From positions 124,001 to 188,000 of the forward strand of contig JADJYT010000016.1 in assembly GCA_016719635.1 (NCBI GenBank): a stretch of 64,000 nucleotides of DNA, in the 5' to 3' direction. Below the pieces are notes generated by a model. That model was not told the DNA's origin and made no database searches. It worked only from the letters and a program-made list of their open reading frames with translations. Source of the stretch: Sphingobacteriales bacterium. Its GTDB lineage: Bacteria > Bacteroidota > Bacteroidia > Chitinophagales > JADIYW01. Below, piece by piece: positions 26,825-34,082 of the stretch (positions within the stretch are counted from its first letter, which is position 1; each line of letters begins with the position of its first letter). The translations under genes were made by a program, and so were the position numbers.

Positions 26825-27331
26825 TCACTTCTTCTTATACACCGGTACAGTAGAACAGGGTTCGCCGAACATCAGCGATTTTACAACAGGCTGCAATTTT
26901 TTGGTGATCTCCAGATACGCTTCGCCGCTCAGCGTTTTGGTGCCGCATCCTTTGATGACCACCCGTTCGCCGCTGTATTTCTTTTCGTCGATATTTCTCA
27001 GGTTCAGTAAGAACAATTTCTGTTCCACTTCTTCTTTGCTGCCGAAAAAAAAGCGGGAGGTGCTGTTGGTGAGATATGTTGCCAGCAGCATCCATGCCCA
27101 TTGCGGGACGATGGCATCGGTGGAGCAATGCACCGCCACTATTTTGTTTTGGTAAACAGCCCAATCGGTTGCTTTCAGCGATGCCCGGAATTCCAGCTCT
27201 TTGAGGATCAGCCCGCGAAACAGAAAGTCCCTGATATCCAGCGCCACGATTTCCTCTTTCGGAAAAAAATCTTCCAGGTCGAGTGTAATCAGCCCGCTTT
27301 GCGCCACTTTATTGATGAGTGTTTCCGACAT
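26825..27331 (-). CDS. DUF2480 family protein
   Basis: About 168 residues from ATG 27331 (MSETLINKVAQSGLITLDLEDFFP, the normal family start); the frame extends further upstream without similarity. The typical blocks are present: IRDFLFRGLILKELEFR, IVPQWAWMLLATYL, VVIKGCG and the end LMFGEPCSTVPVYKKK. DUF2480 is restricted to Bacteroidota and has no established function. It is cytoplasmic by sequence. It sits just left of the hydrolase/lipoprotein array and marks the return to ordinary base composition. Confidence 0.88.
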   Translation of the reverse strand: MSETLINKVAQSGLITLDLEDFFPKEEIVALDIRDFLFRGLILKELEFRASLKATDWAVYQNKIVAVHCSTDAIVPQWAWMLLATYLTNSTSRFFFGSKEEVEQKLFLLNLRNIDEKKYSGERVVIKGCGTKTLSGEAYLEITKKLQPVVKSLMFGEPCSTVPVYKKK

Positions 27332-27365
27332 GTTCGTGCAATATACCAAATTCCTGTAAAACAAG

Positions 27366-27389
27366 AAACGGAACCGAATGGTTCCGTTT
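27366..27389 (-). terminator. module terminator T1 (AAACGGAACC hairpin)
   Basis: Perfect 10-bp stem AAACGGAACC/GGTTCCGTTT with a 4-nt loop, 20 bp after the stop of lipoprotein A. The same stem recurs at 30626, 33151 and 35696, each in the gap between units of the array. Confidence 0.75.
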
Positions 27390-27408
27390 AACAACAAGTA
27401 TATATCAA

Positions 27409-28236
27409 TTATTCAAAATACTCAAACACATAAGATATTGAACCAATATCCATTTTAATAACCTGATTTAAAGAATTCACCTGATATGAAATACTATAGG
27501 AATCATTCGACAAAAAATAAACACTTTGAAATCTTTGAATAAGATTTTTATTTGGTGAGTTACTGTATATGTCATTAATGCCCAAAATAAATGAAGGATC
27601 CAATGCATCAAAACCATTAAGAAAATGGAATGGTGACATTTGATAAGGAATATATTTACTAAACGGGATAGTAGAATATGTATAATGAACAGTATCAACA
27701 TGAGAGGTTCCACCACCGCCTACCGAATAGGTAGTGTAACTTGCCAATAAATGCGTACAATTCTGCTCTTCAAAACTATAATCAGAATAACTAATGTCTG
27801 CGACGACCGGGTAAATTCCTGATGTATATATGGAATCAATGTAAACTGAATCATAGTCAATATACATGATGTCGTTTTCTGTAGTGCTGATAGTGTCTAA
27901 TTGTGTAAACCTTCTTATTTTATTACTTTCAATATATGCATATACTGTCTTGGTATAATTGGTCCCTGAAAACATCTCCTTAAGTGAATATTTAACTTCT
28001 ATTTTATTGTTATTGATATCTTTTAAATCAATGTATAACTCATTAAAGTTTCTTACTCTTTTCAGTTTCAACGATAAAGAATCGTATTCAAATGTATAAT
28101 TGCCATACAAAGTATCCCTGTATTCTAATACTGATTTCAACTTTCCGTGAAAACGTCCCTTTGTTACAGGATCATTTTTTTGACAAGCATTTAATATAAG
28201 ATAACTCACCAAATAAATATATAATCTATATCTCAT
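27409..28236 (-). CDS. array lipoprotein A (unrecognised ~280-aa family)
   Basis: 275 residues. The signal peptide ends in a lipobox at LILNAC, followed by QKND. It shares with the five other copies a start of the form GKLKSV...YDS, a run of beta-strand-like, Tyr/Ser/Asn-rich segments, a middle DTI-like block, and an aromatic end (here FEYFE). I do not recognise the family. It is AT-rich. It is preceded by a ~50-bp scar encoding the hydrolase C-terminus and followed by terminator T1. It is the most divergent of the six copies. An inhibitor, immunity or binding role is inference from context only. Confidence 0.65.
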   Translation of the reverse strand: MRYRLYIYLVSYLILNACQKNDPVTKGRFHGKLKSVLEYRDTLYGNYTFEYDSLSLKLKRVRNFNELYIDLKDINNNKIEVKYSLKEMFSGTNYTKTVYAYIESNKIRRFTQLDTISTTENDIMYIDYDSVYIDSIYTSGIYPVVADISYSDYSFEEQNCTHLLASYTTYSVGGGGTSHVDTVHYTYSTIPFSKYIPYQMSPFHFLNGFDALDPSFILGINDIYSNSPNKNLIQRFQSVYFLSNDSYSISYQVNSLNQVIKMDIGSISYVFEYFE

Positions 28237-28241
28237 GATTT

Positions 28242-28290
28242 TTACTTATGACCGTTTAACCATACTAAAATATTGGAGCGAACAGAATCT
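28242..28290 (-). pseudogene. scar of a deleted alpha/beta-hydrolase gene (C-terminal codons)
   Basis: Read on the minus strand, this short stretch encodes KDSVRSNILVWLNGHK and a stop. The closing WLNGHK is the end of the intact hydrolase at 31521. It directly abuts the stop of lipoprotein B and ends just before the start of lipoprotein A. It is the footprint of a hydrolase gene removed by deletion, probably by recombination between module copies. Confidence 0.7.
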
Positions 28291-29160
28291 TTAATAGTAA
28301 GTCATATCATTATAACGATTAAATTCACTAGAACCAGGCGGATATGAAATCTGTATTCTTGTAATATTATTCTGGCTAAATGTATAATCATATTTTATTG
28401 TATATCTTGAAGGATGTGTTCTGTTTATACTATCAAGCAGATTGTAATTTGGTTTCAATAAATAATAGCCATCTATTCCTAATAAATATCCTATAAAACC
28501 CATTACTGTTGCATTGTACTCTCCTATTGACTGAAACTGTACCATGTTTGTATTCTTTAAAGAATTATAAGTAAGAACACATTCCTCCTGATTAAAATTT
28601 ATATTGCCGCTCATATAGTCTGACCATGTTGATTTAAATTTTGTGCAATTACTGTTGCTGTACAAAAAATCATATAAATTAATATCACTAGCCAGCGCAT
28701 AAAACGAACCGGCATCTATAATTGAATCAATAGTATTGTTATTAAAGTGAACGGTAGTGACAATATTTTCATCTTCTGTTAATGTATCTACCGAATAAAT
28801 GCCTATAATCTGTTTCCCATCTAATAAAATTCTATACTTTTCTTTATGACTTCCTTCTTCAAAATTATCATACAATATTGTATTATTATCAATATGACTA
28901 ATGAAAACGATATTTGTAGTATAATATTCCCCTAAGTACCTATATTGTATTTCTACTTTCTTTAGAAGTCCTGAAATTGTATCATAATAATAATTATATC
29001 TACTGACTGTAGAACCAGACGTATCTGCATCATATTGTATTAATGTTTTAATTTTTCCATTCAGATTATATCCGGGATTATTCACACTCTCATTTTCACA
29101 AGAGTATATTGAACAAAAAAAAATACCAAATAACCATAATGATAGAATATTATTTTTCAT
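28291..29160 (-). CDS. array lipoprotein B (unrecognised ~280-aa family)
   Basis: 289 residues. Lipobox IYSC followed by ENES. Family marks are NGKIKTLIQYDAD near residue 34, YYYDTISGLLKKVE, an ENIVTTVHF segment, and the C-terminal MTYY. It starts 12 bp after the stop of the IS-truncated hydrolase fragment, so its own hydrolase and promoter are lost; transcription would have to come from IS-borne or read-through signals. Function unknown. Confidence 0.65.
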   Translation of the reverse strand: MKNNILSLWLFGIFFCSIYSCENESVNNPGYNLNGKIKTLIQYDADTSGSTVSRYNYYYDTISGLLKKVEIQYRYLGEYYTTNIVFISHIDNNTILYDNFEEGSHKEKYRILLDGKQIIGIYSVDTLTEDENIVTTVHFNNNTIDSIIDAGSFYALASDINLYDFLYSNSNCTKFKSTWSDYMSGNINFNQEECVLTYNSLKNTNMVQFQSIGEYNATVMGFIGYLLGIDGYYLLKPNYNLLDSINRTHPSRYTIKYDYTFSQNNITRIQISYPPGSSEFNRYNDMTYY

Positions 29161-29172
29161 GTATCATTTTGT

Positions 29173-29404
29173 TTAATGTCCATTTAACCATGTTAATACA
29201 TCAGGCTGTACATTTGCATTGTACTCAACACCATGTCCAGCACCTGTATATGTCTTTATAATATGTTTATTTATTGTTGTTGCATAACTGGAACTCGGTG
29301 GTATTGAGATTGGTAAAAGTGGTGCTGTATTCTGCCCAAATAGATTTTTACCAGTGTTATTATATTTACCTATTAACCCTCCTAAATTCACATTTGATAA
29401 AGAA
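29173..29404 (-). pseudogene. IS-truncated alpha/beta-hydrolase, C-terminal fragment
   Basis: About 76 codons that align with the C-terminus of the intact hydrolases: NLGGLI, a catalytic-His region (YTGAGHGVEYNANV) and the end LTWLNGH. The nucleophile Ser and oxyanion loop are gone. The fragment begins exactly at the inverted repeat of the IS at 29405, and no matching 5' part exists beyond the other IS end. The gene was therefore cut and its 5' portion deleted. Confidence 0.8.
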
Positions 29405-29418
29405 TGTAAGTACCCCAT

Positions 29419-30207
29419 TTATCGGACAGTCAAATTTAGAGTATTTGTTTGATTTAATAAATTAATTTTCCATTCATTGGGTGTTTGATTCTGTAAAGAT
29501 TCGTGAGGTCGTCTGTTATTGTATTCTTCTATCCATTCTGCTGTGAGTATTCTTACTTCGTTCAGTTCAAAAAACAGGTAGGCATCCAATACTGCTTCCC
29601 TGTATAATCGGTTAAATCGTTCTATATAGCCATTCTGCATTGGTCTTCCTGGCTGTATGAACTGAAGTTTTATTTCATTGTCTGTACACCATAGTTCAAA
29701 GTCTTTGGAGGTAAATTCCGGACCGTTGTCTGTTCTTATCATGCGTGGCTTTCCTCTGTACCCAATAATCTGTTGCAATGTCCTGATGACTCTTTTAGCA
29801 GAAAGGGAGGTGTCTATCTCTATAGCCAGTACTTCTCTCGATCCATCATCCATCACATTAAATGTCCTGAACTTTCGGTTCCCCACCATACTGTCACTCA
29901 TGAAATCCATGCTCCAGCTCTGATTGATATGACTCTGCTGTACCAATGGTTGTTTTACTCTCGCCGGCAACCTCCTTTTGCCTTTTCGTTTTCTGTTTAA
30001 TTTTAATAGCTTATAAACCCGATATACCCGTTTGTGATTCCAGCTTTTGCCCGCTCTGCGCAGATACGCAAATAACTTCCTGAATCCATAGGATGGATGC
30101 TTAAAGGCTAAATCCTGCAGCTCTGTAATCACGTCTGTGTCATCCTTCTTACTCCGGTAATAATACTGAGAACGAGGTAATGAGGTCATTTTACAGGCCC
30201 TGCTCAC
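29419..30207 (-). CDS. IS3-family transposase OrfB (DDE integrase)
   Basis: 262 residues from the first in-frame start; in the OrfAB fusion about 30 more codons upstream (GLCKQRELTASIVKDYEVPV) belong to it. The DDE triad is intact: Asp in SMDFMSD, Asp in IRTDNGPEF, Glu in NGYIERFN. An HTH_21-type segment (ELQDLAFKHPSYGFRKL) precedes it. The DAYLFFELNEVR region is typical of the IS407/IS51 groups. It looks active. Confidence 0.93.
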   Translation of the reverse strand: MSRACKMTSLPRSQYYYRSKKDDTDVITELQDLAFKHPSYGFRKLFAYLRRAGKSWNHKRVYRVYKLLKLNRKRKGKRRLPARVKQPLVQQSHINQSWSMDFMSDSMVGNRKFRTFNVMDDGSREVLAIEIDTSLSAKRVIRTLQQIIGYRGKPRMIRTDNGPEFTSKDFELWCTDNEIKLQFIQPGRPMQNGYIERFNRLYREAVLDAYLFFELNEVRILTAEWIEEYNNRRPHESLQNQTPNEWKINLLNQTNTLNLTVR

Positions 30208-30239
30208 CGGAACTTCATAATCCTTTACTATGGATGCTG

Positions 30240-30530
30240 TCAGTTCCCTTTGTTTGCAGAGCCCCAGCCTTTTTTTGAGATAACATCCTTTAGTATGGAG
30301 TGATCCAGGCTTAATTCTGCGTACATCTTCTTCAGACGGGAATTTTCCTCTTCCAAATCTTTGAGTCTCCTTACATCAGAGGTTTCCATACCTCCGTATT
30401 TGCTCTTCCAGTTGTAAAAGGTAGCATCCGAGATGCCATGCTCCCGACAGATCTCTTTGGTGGTTCTGCCACCTTCCTGTTGTTTTAAAATGGAAACTAT
30501 CTGCGTTTCCGTAAAGCGTGTCTTTTTCAT
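30240..30530 (-). CDS. IS3-family transposase OrfA (helix-turn-helix)
   Basis: 96 residues from ATG 30530 (MKKTRFTETQIVSILKQQE). The HTH (TTKEICREHGISDATFYNWKSKYGG) binds the IS ends; a leucine-rich coiled coil follows (LKDLEEENSRLKKMYAEL). It ends in VISKKGW, where the A7 tract lets some ribosomes slip into orfB. Typical of IS407-group OrfA. Confidence 0.93.
   Translation of the reverse strand: MKKTRFTETQIVSILKQQEGGRTTKEICREHGISDATFYNWKSKYGGMETSDVRRLKDLEEENSRLKKMYAELSLDHSILKDVISKKGWGSANKGN
30270..30276 (-). other. A7 slippery site for -1 frameshift between orfA and orfB
   Basis: On the minus strand TCA AAA AAA GGC lies in the orfA frame. A -1 slip gives AGG CTG GGG and leads without a stop into orfB. 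This is the usual way IS3 elements make the OrfAB transposase. Confidence 0.75.
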
Positions 30531-30625
30531 AGTAAACAATTTAAATTTAAGAATTTTACTCCATTTTTAAACTGTCTGAGTTTTAGGGACACTTACATGT
30601 TTTTCAAACATTATTTTTAAACAAG

Positions 30626-30649
30626 AAACGGAACCGAATGGTTCCGTTT
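30626..30649 (-). terminator. module terminator T2 (AAACGGAACC hairpin)
   Basis: Perfect 10-bp stem with GAAT loop, identical to T1, 24 bp after the stop of lipoprotein C. The stretch between it and the IS (TTTTTCAAACATTATTTTTAA) matches the DNA before T3 and T4, and so is what remains of the module border after the IS-linked deletion. Confidence 0.8.
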
Positions 30650-30672
30650 TAACTTTCTGATTGTGAATTTTG

Positions 30673-31515
30673 CTAATAGTAAGTCAAATTATATTTTATA
30701 GAAGTTCCAACGCCATTTGGGTTGGACACATTCATCTCTGTTACCTGATTTAAAGCATTCATTACATAACTGAATTTAGTTATATAACCATAATTAGCAG
30801 ATTGTACAGTTTGAATTAAGTTTTTATTTTTTTTAAAGATCGTGTAGCCATTTAATTCCAATAAATTTACAGCCGTAATATCTTCAAATATATTTCCGCT
30901 TAAAACATATGGTATCGATCGTAAAGGATTTTGGAGTGGTAAATATGTATTATATGTTTGTGTCGAAAAAGTATAATCAACTGTATCTTCATAATAATTA
31001 TACCCTCCTGAAAAATCACTAATATACCATGAAACTGTATTTTTTAAATAGTTATAGCCATCCGTAGCAAATCCATAGTTTTGAACATTAGAAACAAATA
31101 CATCACCATATTCTGTTGTAGTATCAACGTTGTTTGAATAATAATGTGCAGAAATGTAAGGTGTTCGTATTGCAGTAATTGTATCCAATAAAATTATTGA
31201 TTCAATATTTTTAGTAACAGACACTTTTACTATAATTTGATGTGAGGTAATATTATTTCTAATAACAATTTCATTATCAATTATGGCCCCTATTTTAATC
31301 TCAAAATGTAAACTGTCATTTTTAGTCTTAATTAGATTTCCGTTAGTACTATCATATTCCAAATACAATATAGCTCCATTATTAGCTGAGTCTCTAAACT
31401 CTATAGATTTTATTTTTCCGGAAAATATGTTTACGGGAATATCATTTTTAGTACAACTTGTAATTATTAAAATAATTAAGGAAATACGACTAATTAAAAC
31501 GGAAAGTGATTTCAT
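30673..31515 (-). CDS. array lipoprotein C (unrecognised ~280-aa family)
   Basis: 280 residues, lipobox IITSC then TKND. Family pattern: FSGKIKSIEFRD, LYLEYDSTNGNLIKTKNDSLHFEIK, ESIILLDTITAI and the end YNLTYY. It is strongly similar to lipoprotein F at 47438, showing recent duplication together with the upstream hydrolase. It starts 5 bp after the stop of intact hydrolase 1, so the pair is translated from one mRNA. No catalytic motif is visible. Confidence 0.7.
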   Translation of the reverse strand: MKSLSVLISRISLIILIITSCTKNDIPVNIFSGKIKSIEFRDSANNGAILYLEYDSTNGNLIKTKNDSLHFEIKIGAIIDNEIVIRNNITSHQIIVKVSVTKNIESIILLDTITAIRTPYISAHYYSNNVDTTTEYGDVFVSNVQNYGFATDGYNYLKNTVSWYISDFSGGYNYYEDTVDYTFSTQTYNTYLPLQNPLRSIPYVLSGNIFEDITAVNLLELNGYTIFKKNKNLIQTVQSANYGYITKFSYVMNALNQVTEMNVSNPNGVGTSIKYNLTYY

Positions 31516-31520
31516 ATTTA

Positions 31521-33053
31521 TTATTTATGACCGTTTAACCATGTAATAACATTGCCTCTTACCGTGACTAAATCTGAAGCTGTTAAGTTTGCCCAGCCAT
31601 GATCTGCACCTGGAAATAATTTTATTAAATGTTTAGAAGGATTAGTACTATAGTTATAAGATACAGACGCATTTGTTGTTGTTAGTGTTGCTATTAGACC
31701 ACCGACTGACGTAAATTTCGTATCCATACCAGTTGTTGATTGACTATATGGAACCAAATGGTCACTATTTGCATTTCCATGCATTATAAAAGTCGGAATT
31801 ATTCTACTTGAATTTAATGCATTACTTGGGCTATATGTTGCTAATGTGCTATTGGTATTGGGTGTAGCAATTACCTGGGCTGTTGAACTTTGTACTGCAT
31901 TGTAAGTATCAATTATCCTCCAGTTAGATAATGGTGTATTTCCAGAAGCACCATCATACCAATAACAAACAGAATAATTTGGTATGCATGTTAAAGTAAA
32001 GGAATTTATAACTTTATAAATATCACTAAAATCAACTGGAAAATAAAAAGGGGAAAATGGTAATGCATTTGAACATGATGCGTTCGCTGGTGGCACTTGA
32101 ACATAATAATAAATTGCACCACAATTATAAATACCACTGGTTTTACTTTGTAAATAAGTACCATATTGTTGTAAATTGGTTGGCGCATACATGCTAATTG
32201 CTGATTTTACATAACTTACATTTGACTTTGTATATGCCCACATTAAAGCTAAATGACCACCTGCACTTTCTCCTAATATTTGAATACTATTTGCATTAAT
32301 ATCCAAGCAAGTAGGGAAATTATTTTTAATATGCAAGATTGCAGCATCAATATCATTAATTTGCTCCTGCCAAGTTGTTGTGTTTGGAGTTATTTCTGAA
32401 TTATTGTTCCCATATTTTACCAACCGATATAATACTGAAACAACGACATACCCATTATCTAATAAGTTTTTTACTAAATTATCAGGTTTGTTCAATGTGA
32501 ATCCAAATGTACAACCTTGAATATTATCTTGATTTGGTCCAAGCACCCACCCGCCACCATGAACAAGTACAACAATTGGTGAGTTTGCATTTTTATTTGT
32601 AGGATAGTAAGTATAATACATTTGCCGAGGGTCAGATCCATAGTGTCCGTAACAGGAAATAACATTATTGAAAGTATCTTTGGGTGGATATACATCACAT
32701 GCCCAACCTGGTTGCAATGGAAATGTAATCCCATTACATGGTGTAGGGGTATAACAATCACCGGAACCGCCACCACCGCCAGCTTGTGGTGTAATTGACA
32801 TTGTAGAGAAGTCTGGCAAGACACCGCCTATGTTTTTAAAATTAGATATATCCCTTGTCGGGGAAAGCAGATTGGCGTAATAATATAGCGAATCCAATTC
32901 ATTACCACCACTGCCCTTCCTTGCGCTTATAGATTTACTACCGGAAGATTCTGACAGGACATTGTCTTCCAGTTTATTACAAGAACATACCGCCATGAAA
33001 CCCAACAATATAATAGCAAATACTGTATGATTTTTGATTTTTGATTTTTTCAT
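31521..33053 (-). CDS. lipoprotein alpha/beta-hydrolase 1 (esterase/lipase type)
   Basis: 510 residues. Lipoprotein signal peptide (lipobox AVCSC, then NKLED). An N-terminal linker (LSPTRDISNFKNIGG) and a Gly-rich, Cys-containing insert precede the hydrolase fold. The oxyanion motif is VHGGGWVLG, the nucleophile lies in ILGESAGGHLALMW, and the likely catalytic His in FPGADHGWANL, with a C-terminal WLNGHK. This matches the acetyl-esterase/BD-FAE-like group. A ~100-residue insert with Cys and Tyr sits between Ser and His. The substrate is unknown; location is the periplasm or outer surface. The signal-peptide coding region carries three GATTTTT heptamers (+ strand). Confidence 0.82.
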   Translation of the reverse strand: MKKSKIKNHTVFAIILLGFMAVCSCNKLEDNVLSESSGSKSISARKGSGGNELDSLYYYANLLSPTRDISNFKNIGGVLPDFSTMSITPQAGGGGGSGDCYTPTPCNGITFPLQPGWACDVYPPKDTFNNVISCYGHYGSDPRQMYYTYYPTNKNANSPIVVLVHGGGWVLGPNQDNIQGCTFGFTLNKPDNLVKNLLDNGYVVVSVLYRLVKYGNNNSEITPNTTTWQEQINDIDAAILHIKNNFPTCLDINANSIQILGESAGGHLALMWAYTKSNVSYVKSAISMYAPTNLQQYGTYLQSKTSGIYNCGAIYYYVQVPPANASCSNALPFSPFYFPVDFSDIYKVINSFTLTCIPNYSVCYWYDGASGNTPLSNWRIIDTYNAVQSSTAQVIATPNTNSTLATYSPSNALNSSRIIPTFIMHGNANSDHLVPYSQSTTGMDTKFTSVGGLIATLTTTNASVSYNYSTNPSKHLIKLFPGADHGWANLTASDLVTVRGNVITWLNGHK

Positions 33054-33074
33054 AAAAATATTATTAATTATATG

Positions 33075-33105
33075 TAAACATAATAATAATAATCGTATTT
33101 GTCAA
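33075..33105 (-). promoter_or_regulatory. conserved module promoter (TTG-N20-TATGTTTA), hydrolase 1
   Basis: On the minus strand TATGTTTA (one off TAnnTTTG) lies exactly 20 bp after a TTG, 21 bp before the hydrolase ATG. The same arrangement with the same spacing occurs at 35619-35649 and 49608-49638, within an almost identical ~70-bp leader. Confidence 0.6.
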
Positions 33106-33150
33106 TACTAAAATTTAGGTAGTGTTTTTCAAACATTATTTTTAAACAAA

Positions 33151-33173
33151 AAACGGAACCTTTGGTTCCGTTT
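33151..33173 (-). terminator. module terminator T3 (AAACGGAACC hairpin)
   Basis: Perfect 10-bp stem with a 3-nt TTT loop, 20 bp after the stop of lipoprotein D. The loop differs from T1/T2 while the stem is unchanged. Confidence 0.8.
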
Positions 33174-33192
33174 TAAGAAAACAATCATAAAT

Positions 33193-34077
33193 TCAGTAAT
33201 ATGTTAAACCCGCTATACTGCTAATATTTGCAGAACCTGATAATCTAGTACTTATTTCAGATACTCTTCCGTCTGAACTTAAAGTATAATCGTAATCGAA
33301 TCTTATAGAAGCTAAATAATTGTAGTAAATTTTAGACTTTATAAGATTATAATTTACTTTTCCAAAATTAGATCCTGCAAGTGAAGTAAAATAAAAATAA
33401 TCGAAGTAAAAATTTGATCCAAAATCTAAAAATTGGTTCTGAAAAGGAACTTGTAAATTATTTTTAATATTTGTGTACGTAAACTCTATTGAACCTGTGT
33501 CATGGCTTGGATTACAAGGATCTATTAATTTATTATCATACGAAAATAAAACTTCTTTACAATTATTATTCTCGAATGTAAGATTATAACATTTAACATT
33601 AGTTATTGCATTATAAAACATAGGACTACAGGAGTTGCCTGAATAGAATTCTAAAAAATCTTCTAAAACAACTGTATCTAAAGATAAGTTGGTATAATTG
33701 GCATATATTGGAATTCTTTGTGCATTATTTTCCTCTTTAAATGTGTTATAAGTTAAAACAGAATTATTACTATTTGTGTGAACATATTTACTTACAGTAT
33801 CATTCATTTTAATAAAAGTTAGTTTAAATAAATGATTATCTAACCTGTCGAACAAACAAAATAATGTATCATTGCGATAGATTGAATGTATTTCAGCCGT
33901 TAAAGAGTCGTAATAGAAATTGTATCTTGAATAAATGTTATTTAAGCTGTCTTTGAACACCAATTGTTTTATCTTCCCATCCAATATATTTTCAGTTACA
34001 GCATTTTCTTTTTTACAACTACCCATAAGGAGTATTATAGTTGCAAGCAGTATAATTAGTCTTGTTACGTATCTCAT
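33193..34077 (-). CDS. array lipoprotein D (unrecognised ~280-aa family)
   Basis: 294 residues. Lipobox LLMGSC then KKEN. Family start LDGKIKQLVFKDSLNN with FYYDSL, a Cys-containing middle (SGNSCSPMF), and the end IAGLTYY. It starts 5 bp after intact hydrolase 2 and is the partner of that enzyme. It differs strongly from C and F except in framework positions, so each partner seems to have diverged with its own hydrolase. Confidence 0.68.
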   Translation of the reverse strand: MRYVTRLIILLATIILLMGSCKKENAVTENILDGKIKQLVFKDSLNNIYSRYNFYYDSLTAEIHSIYRNDTLFCLFDRLDNHLFKLTFIKMNDTVSKYVHTNSNNSVLTYNTFKEENNAQRIPIYANYTNLSLDTVVLEDFLEFYSGNSCSPMFYNAITNVKCYNLTFENNNCKEVLFSYDNKLIDPCNPSHDTGSIEFTYTNIKNNLQVPFQNQFLDFGSNFYFDYFYFTSLAGSNFGKVNYNLIKSKIYYNYLASIRFDYDYTLSSDGRVSEISTRLSGSANISSIAGLTYY

Positions 34078-34082
34078 CGCTG

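Larger units (their letters stand above)
29405..30597 (-). mobile_element. IS3-family insertion sequence, IS407-like
   Basis: 1193 bp bounded by imperfect inverted repeats that both begin TGTAAGT and end GACAGT (29405-29430 and 30571-30597). It carries orfA and orfB on the minus strand with an A7 slippery site for -1 frameshifting. Family members normally make a 3-4 bp target duplication. None is seen here: the left flank ends AAAGAA and the right flank starts TGTTTT. This fits an adjacent deletion after insertion. Confidence 0.87.

Noticed and set aside
29405..30597. Composite transposon carrying the lipoprotein genes
   Set aside because: Only one IS copy is visible in the window, and its inverted repeats enclose only orfA/orfB.
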